Source of the DNA: Synaphobranchus kaupii
Taxonomy: Eukaryota; Chordata; Actinopteri; Anguilliformes; Synaphobranchidae
Assembly: GCA_029718625.1 (NCBI GenBank)
Contig: CM056380.1
Span: 114,276,746-114,340,745 of the forward strand
Reading direction: 5' to 3'
Length of the DNA: 64,000 nt
Below are positions 58,406 through 64,000 of this stretch, piece by piece. The notes under the pieces were generated by a model. It saw nothing but the letters and a program-made list of their open reading frames with translations, ran no database searches and had not been told where the DNA came from. How positions within the stretch are numbered: the first letter of the stretch is position 1; each line of letters starts with the position of its first letter. The translations under genes and the position numbers were made by a program.

Positions 58406-58735
58406 CCTGGGTGCGTCCCAATAGTCGAAAAATGCACCCTCCCTTCCTCCACTACCACCTCCTCTACTCCGTGCCCCGGAAACAGATCTTTGTGTTTTAA
58501 TCTAATGATGCTGATTACATCTTAATTACGTATTAATGGTTACATATTAATGAATGTCTTGACGCAAACCGCAATGTCAGGTACATTGTACACTGTACAT
58601 GCAAATACTTGTACTCAAAACATTCAGTCATGTTTTGCATACTTCTGGGTAGGAGAGGAGTGGTAGTGGGGGAGTGGAGGAAGGGAGGTGCCCCCCCCCC
58701 CCCCCCCCCCCCCCCACACACACCTCCCCACCAGC
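58406..58735. mobile_element. Probable MITE remnant with C25 run
   Basis: Left block GGGTGCGTCCCAATAGTCG and CCCTCCCTTCCTCCACTACC has an inverted counterpart (AGTGGAGGAAGGGAGGTGCC at about 58674) in the right half. The right end has expanded into 25 C (58691-58715) followed by CACACACAC. GGGTGCGTCCCAAT-type ends are common in fish MITEs. The C-run makes the sequence ambiguous. Confidence 0.5.
58691..58715. repeat. Poly-C homopolymer (25 C)
   Basis: Uninterrupted run in the reported sequence; its true length may differ because such runs are assembled poorly. Confidence 0.85.
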
Positions 58736-61700
58736 GTTGTGTGAGACACTACAAGAACAGATTTATTGACAAAAAACAACAAATTAAATTCAGCTGATGA
58801 ATTTGATTGCCTGGTTAGTACAACCTAATTGGCAAATGGAATTATAAAAAAATTATTATACATTTTTTAAAATAAATTAATAAATAATATCCGTATTTTT
58901 ACGGATTGCCATTCAGTCAACTCAGCCCTGTACTTTATCCCATAAGTGCATTTAAAAATGACATAATTTTACTTCATGACTAATTAAAGATTTCAAAAAC
59001 CTCTTTTTGGTTGCAATTATAATCACATGGCATTTTGAGATCACTGCCATTTCAGTGACTCTGCATGACTTTCTCTCCAAGGGGACATGGTCACAATGGA
59101 GATAAAACTAGTTTCAAAAGATAAGATAACAGACGACTGAAATAGGTTTCTGGAAAGAACTAAGGCGCTACCCTTTTATTTTCTTCAAACTTCAAATGAA
59201 AAATGACTGATTTCAATTCCTTTTGCAGATGTTTCATAACAATGATCCTCTGATTATCCTGTACCATATCTATTTTCAGTTAGCTACCTAAATCAGGGTC
59301 CCTCCTTCAGATTGATCTCACAGTAATGGCATGAGGCCTTACTCCCACCGCACTTTTTAAAACCTTTAACTTAAATTTAAATCTTAACTGACAGATATAA
59401 AGCTCCGAAACAGCTCGAATAAAATGTTTGCTTGGGATCAATTATGGTATAAGCCTTATGAGCTATGTGGTAAATCCTATTGATTTGTAGGCCTTCAATC
59501 CAACCTCAGTGTCTGATAGTCCTGAGTATTCAGAGTTCAGTATCCAGAGCATTTTATTTTTGTAGCTCATAGTTGAACCTTTTCCTGAAGCACTCTCATC
59601 ATGGTGCAAGTGTCCCCCCTGGGATTTTGTCCCACAACCTTCAGGATACAAGCTCAACTTCTTTAGCAACCAGTTCACACCAAATATAGGCCTAAAAGAA
59701 GAACTTTTTTACATAAGAATATTTCATAATTTCTCATGTTATTACCCAAGATTGGCTGCATAAAACACGCATGATACATACAAAGCATGCATTAGCGTGA
59801 CGTAACTGCTAAATAATAAAGCAATGCTCATGAAGCTTTATAAGTGCTTTATTTAGCTGTTATTTCATGCATACATTGCGCACGAGTAGAAAAAACGAAC
59901 CTCTTACAACCTAGGAGACAACTACGTTATTCTTCTGTATGCATACACATAGGCTATATACTGTATACCACTATGAAAGGCAACATTCAAATGTCCCCAG
60001 AACTGCTTCAGGAATAGTACAGTATGTCTCTTCATAAACATACAGTACACAGAATATGCCTGAATTCAAGAGTAGTAAAACTGCAAGACAATATTTCTGT
60101 ATGAATACTGGTTTCTCCTTCATTGTTAGCGATAAGTCTCTCATTACACTCCGTGGCTGCAACCAATCATTTTTGATCAAGACTGTTTGAATATAGGGGC
60201 AGGCAACAGACTGTGAGCTCTGATACACCACAGACTACCCACATAGACATCATCCAGGATCGACTGATGAGAACTCCCCACAGTACTATGAATGGCAGCG
60301 CCCGGTTTGTAAGATGTAATCTGTCACATTACACTCAGATAGAGGATTGAGAGTAGAACCAAGCATGACTAAGATATTTCTCTTTTTTTTTTAAATCTGG
60401 GAACATAGAGGACGGAAGGAAACATCTCCTTGGAAAGTAAATTGAGATTCATTGCCTGGAATGCCTCACACAAATCTTAATACTGATGTATGAATGGACG
60501 GAAAGACAGTCTTAAAAATGAGGAGACTCTCAGAGACTTTAGCAAGGCTCCATTACATGCGCAATTGCAGCTGCACGTTTACTGTACAGTCGCATATTCT
60601 GCATGCATTACCTTCGCTGTTGCGTCATAGTAACACTCGAGCTATGAGACATAAGAATCTTAAAAGTTAAACTGACCTTTTTGAATTGCTATGGTAAAAT
60701 TCTTGTAAAATTCTGGTACTGGAATGTCTAGCCAAACAAAAACGTTCACTGAAACAAACTGAATAGTTTTTGTCTCGAATGACAGTGAAGAAGCTCTTAA
60801 ATAGTTTCACACATATTTTCTAAGGCTTGGATGTCATGGTGTGCAGGAAGGGTTTAATTAATTCAGCCTTTCATTGGTTGAATGTATAGGCCTATAGGCA
60901 AAGCAGGGCCAACCAGTTCCTGTCCGGCCTGGTCGGCAACATACACATTATGGCAAGAGGATACTGGAAGTTCTATTTAAATGAACATAGAATTTCTCTT
61001 CCCTGAAGCATTTTCGCTTCACTCTCAAACGTATTTGTTTAGTAAAGACAATTATCTTTCATTTACTTAAACTGTTTGATGTGCAGCCTACTGCTCGCCA
61101 GTTCCTCGCTCTCAGTGTTGATTATACAGATCAAATTTAGTAAAAGACGGCCATGATCCTTTTGTCATTATTGTCATTAGGCTAGTGTCTAATTTGTATA
61201 TTATCTTCTGGCAAAATGTGCGCAGCCATCCACTGCTTCTACTCAGTCCATGATTCGCCAGCTGAACTGCGCAGGTGGTGGACCGGAGACCGGCGCAGTC
61301 GACGCAGCTGGAAGTGGCAGACGGTAGGCACCTTTTCCAACAATGGAATCGCAATTGTGCTACGAGCGGGGCCCATGCCGACACTCTGATGGGAGATGAG
61401 GCCAATCATCATCGGGGGACCTGCTTTGCTAATGAACCGATGGGAAATACTTATTGTAAGGAATCGTGACTCGGACTAAACATGCTAGAACCAATCAGAT
61501 GTTTTTCTTTTCTTCCCTTTTCTGGGGTGCTCTAGAGATCTTGGGGTGACTGGGAGAGTAATGTACTGATGCTAAAGGTTAATGTAGCTGAGTGCTGAGG
61601 CTAGTGCTTCACATGGCAAGAGACAGGCCCAATGAGTACCCCAGAGCAAGTGCTTCTTCCCCACAGCACAGCCAATTCAAAGGTGGCCTTTATCAATTCA

Positions 61701-62169
61701 GACCCGGAACAAAAGACTCACTGAAATGGCTTTCACTCTTAAGCCTGTCCAAATGCATTCTGGAGGGCCGCGATTGTCTTCTTTCTTCTCACTCAGTCTA
61801 TTGCTTTTTACCTTTCTACCTACGAGTGACAAAAACAACAAGGCTGAATCTGGAGTCCAAAAACTCGCTAAGAGTAAAAAGCAAGTTGTTTCCAAGGACT
61901 GCTACTCTTCCAAGTTAAAAACAGAAATTGAAAGAGGCGACGAGGACGAAATGGAACGTCGTCAGGGACGGTCACACCTCAAGAACCAGTCCCGTTCAGT
62001 CATATGTTTCCAAAACAAGCTATAATGGAGAGGAGGATCAATAGAGAAAGCTGCAAGAAAAAAACAAAAAACTAAAATCTCAGAAACTTTGAAGGAGCAA
62101 CGGAAAGCCGAGGTCCAGGATGAAAGGCCTCAGTGCTAGAGCTAGGGCCCTATAGGGCTACCAGCCGCA
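58736..62169. other. Long low-repeat stretch, no supported gene
   Basis: No exon supported. Frames at 61112-61405 (minus) and 61275-61469 (plus) overlap; 61592-61918 and 61726-62025 are also overlapping frames without known domains. An uncertain donor-like ACG|GTAGGC lies near 61322. Confidence 0.35.
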
Positions 62170-62420
62170 ATCACTACTGCCAAAGAAAACACACACAGAT
62201 AGACCACCCCTAGCCTTGGTGTACAGGGAAAAGTGATCTAGAGCTGGTAAGAAAAATGCACAGATTCATTTGTCTGAAGTTCTGAAGTAACACCAACCAC
62301 CAGCTAAATGCTGGTAAAATTTTGATTGTGGCTGGTAAGATTTTTACTCTAGCAGCCACTTTGGCTGGTAACCAACCAGGTTGTGCTATATTGTAATAAA
62401 AGGTAATGTGGCTGGTAAAA
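62170..62420. repeat. GGCTGGTAA-rich dispersed-repeat piece
   Basis: Repeated GCTGGTAA motifs occur at 62242-62405 (at least five) with TTTGATTGTGGCTGGTAAGA and CTAGCAGCCACTTTGGCTGG. It resembles a dispersed fish repeat, but I cannot name the family. Confidence 0.35.
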
Positions 62421-62732
62421 TGTTGAAAATGACTGTTGATTTTTAGAATTCACAATGAAAAAGTTAATTTCATACCCTGAATACATTATGTTTACGGTAT
62501 TTTTTTCTGTAGATCTAATCCCATATGTGTAATTATCAACATGACATAATACAGGGACAAACAATAATCTGAGGATTTTTCAAGGAGGTATACCCTGTAA
62601 AAACAGAGGCCTGTAATGACAACTTCTGAACCTCACCATGAGGAAAGTAACAGTGCCCAGTGATGTTTCCGGTACCACAGTCCTAATGCCTTTCAGAGGC
62701 TATTAGCAAATGCTACTGTTCTGGTGAGTGCA

Positions 62733-62983
62733 GGGCTGTGTCCGAATCAGAGCCCTATCTATTGCATCCTGTGTACTAGCGTACTGTATACTGCATAATG
62801 TTTAGTGACATGCAGTATGTGAAAAATATCCTACATACTATTATCATCGAAAACCCGGAGTATGTCATCCAGGGATATTAAAAACACTCAATTTTCTGAA
62901 TTGTCGTGTACTTAACAGCTTTTATAAAAAAGTATACTCAACTGGGATACTCAATGGCAGGTGCGCTGATTCGGACATGGCCC
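62733..62983. mobile_element. PIF/Harbinger-like MITE, 251 bp
   Basis: The ends GGGCTGTGTCCGAATCAG and CTGATTCGGACATGGCCC are inverted with two mismatches. The interior has ACTGTATACTGCATAATG and GTATGTCATCC stretches typical of fish MITEs with TACTGCATACT-type cores. The short target duplication was not clear. Confidence 0.65.
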
Positions 62984-63734
62984 AAGGAAAACGAATGCTC
63001 GTTTTATCAGCCATTTTGAACATTCATAACTATTTAGAGTGGCTCAGCTGCCGTGCTGCAGATATAATCTTGTGTCGGTGTATCTTGCATAAACCAAAAA
63101 GCTAAGAAGGAGAAATAATTTTCCTCAGAAGGAGTAATTTCTTTGCAGTAAAGCAATACCCTCTCTGAAATATGTGCATTTGAAGGCTGCTGGGTAGATC
63201 ATCCTGGCAATATTCCTGCGTGTGGACAGGCCCCACGGTCCTGGAATCCAAGCCAGACTGTGCCCAGTGCTGACTGAGCCCGGCAGCCCTGCAGAGCAAT
63301 GCGTAATTAGCCCAGGGAGGGAAGTATTCTGTCGGCAGGGACGACCGAATATCATCCCTTTCCACCGACTCACGCCAGGTGATCGGGCGCCCCAAAGTCT
63401 GTGCACGAAGCGCCTTCCCCCTGACTTGTGTCGGCTCAGATCGCGGACTACGGCAGGACGAGGAGCAGCGTGTAATTTTCGCGTTCCGGAGGTGAGCTCA
63501 AGCTCGCCGATGCTATCTTGAATTTAAAGCGGGGTTTGCACCGATGGGTGCAGCTGGTGAATACGATTGGGGATTTCAAACAGAGAATACAGAGAATGGG
63601 GGGGAAGCTAAAGGGATATACATATGCAAATGAGTGTATGTTGGTTGCCAAATCTGCACGCAACATTATTTAAATATTCTCCCTATGCATTGCATTCCGC
63701 CCCTTGCATATGCAATGCCATTTTTTTCTTCATT
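62984..63734. other. GC-rich unassigned block
   Basis: The block 63180-63540 is GC-richer than its surroundings and free of recognised repeats. Frames of 93-99 codons on both strands overlap and show no domain, so they are not called. Confidence 0.35.
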
Positions 63735-64000
63735 TACAGTGCATCCGGAAAGTATTCACAGCGCTTCACTTTTTCCACATTTTGTTCTGTTACAGCCTTA
63801 TTCCAAAATTGATTAAATTCATTTTTTTCCCTCAAAATTCTACACACAACACCCCATAATGACAATGTGAAAAGAGTTTTTTTGAGATTTTTGCAAATTT
63901 ATTAAAAATTAAAAACAAAAATTTCTCATTTACATAAGTATTCATACCCTTTGCTTTAACGTATTTTTAAAGTATCATATTTCATATTTGGTCGCATATC
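63735..64000 (+). mobile_element. Left end of a Tc1-like element, cut by window edge
   Basis: It starts TACAGTGCATCCGGAAAGTA and continues TTCACAGCGCTTCAC, then TTTTTCCACATTTTG and TTACAGCCTTATTCC, a long Tc1-type inverted-repeat end widespread in vertebrates. The rest lies beyond the window, so coding content is unknown. Confidence 0.85.

Noticed and set aside
61592..62025. 108- and 99-codon plus-strand frames
   Set aside because: Overlapping frames without a domain; composition typical of chance frames.
63102..63521. Frames of 93-99 codons on both strands
   Set aside because: They overlap in antisense in a GC-rich block and show no domain; GC-richness alone lengthens random frames.

Overview
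The window looks like teleost fish genomic DNA from a gene-poor, transposon-rich interval, either intergenic or inside a very long intron. Evidence for fish is a V-SINE (DANA/HE1 type), Sleeping Beauty-type and other Tc1-like transposons, piggyBac and hAT MITEs with fish-type termini, an L2-like LINE tail, long (GT)n and (CT)n microsatellites and a Ngaro/DIRS-type tyrosine-recombinase retroelement. There is no bacterial gene organisation, and I found no intact host protein-coding gene, rRNA, functional tRNA or CRISPR array. Almost all of the longer open frames are decayed transposase or reverse-transcriptase fragments, or frames running through simple repeats and minisatellites.

Left part (1-18 kb). 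The main object is a 5.7-kb minus-strand element at about 1181-6910. It has split direct repeats (B at 1181-1328 and 2105-2252; A at 1920-2107 and 6723-6910), a decayed DIRS/Ngaro-like RNase H, and an internal array of twelve long tandem units. The same four bases, TTCA, lie at both outer ends and at the internal B-A junction, as expected for tyrosine-recombinase integration of a circle. It is followed by an L2-type LINE 3' end (9.2-9.8 kb), a small foldback MITE (10.3 kb), a CpG-rich candidate first exon on the minus strand (13.2-13.6 kb), a hAT remnant with a BED-finger-like fragment and a nested LINE tail (14.6-15.9 kb), an internally deleted Tc1 (16.3 kb), a tRNA-derived SINE (17.1 kb) and a solo LTR with partial duplication (17.6-18.3 kb).

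Middle (18-36 kb). A Tc1-like element with ~250-bp inverted repeats keeps only its DNA-binding domain (19.3-20.2 kb). Two hAT-type MITEs, several SINE pieces and a V-SINE follow. Next is a 2.8-kb minisatellite of about 53 units of 52/54 bp (29.0-31.8 kb) whose unit carries a hAT-terminus-like motif, then a foldback element (31.9-32.4 kb) and a Sleeping Beauty-type element with IR/DR ends and a deleted catalytic core (33.8-35.0 kb).

Right part (36-64 kb). After a quiet stretch there is a 1.45-kb piggyBac-type element with perfect TTAA targets. It contains a ~150-bp (GT)n tract and a nested hAT MITE with a perfect 8-bp target duplication. Further on are another hAT MITE, a CpG-rich block with a consensus splice donor (48.7-49.2 kb), a second solo LTR (50.2-50.9 kb), a Tc1 split by a hAT MITE (55.5-56.2 kb), a 1,029-bp near-complete palindrome with Tc1-type ends (56.3-57.3 kb), a Harbinger-like MITE (62.7 kb) and the left end of another Tc1-like element cut by the window edge (63.7 kb). 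The remaining low-copy-looking DNA holds some moderately GC-rich, repeat-free blocks that could be regulatory conserved elements; that is inference, because no comparison could be run.
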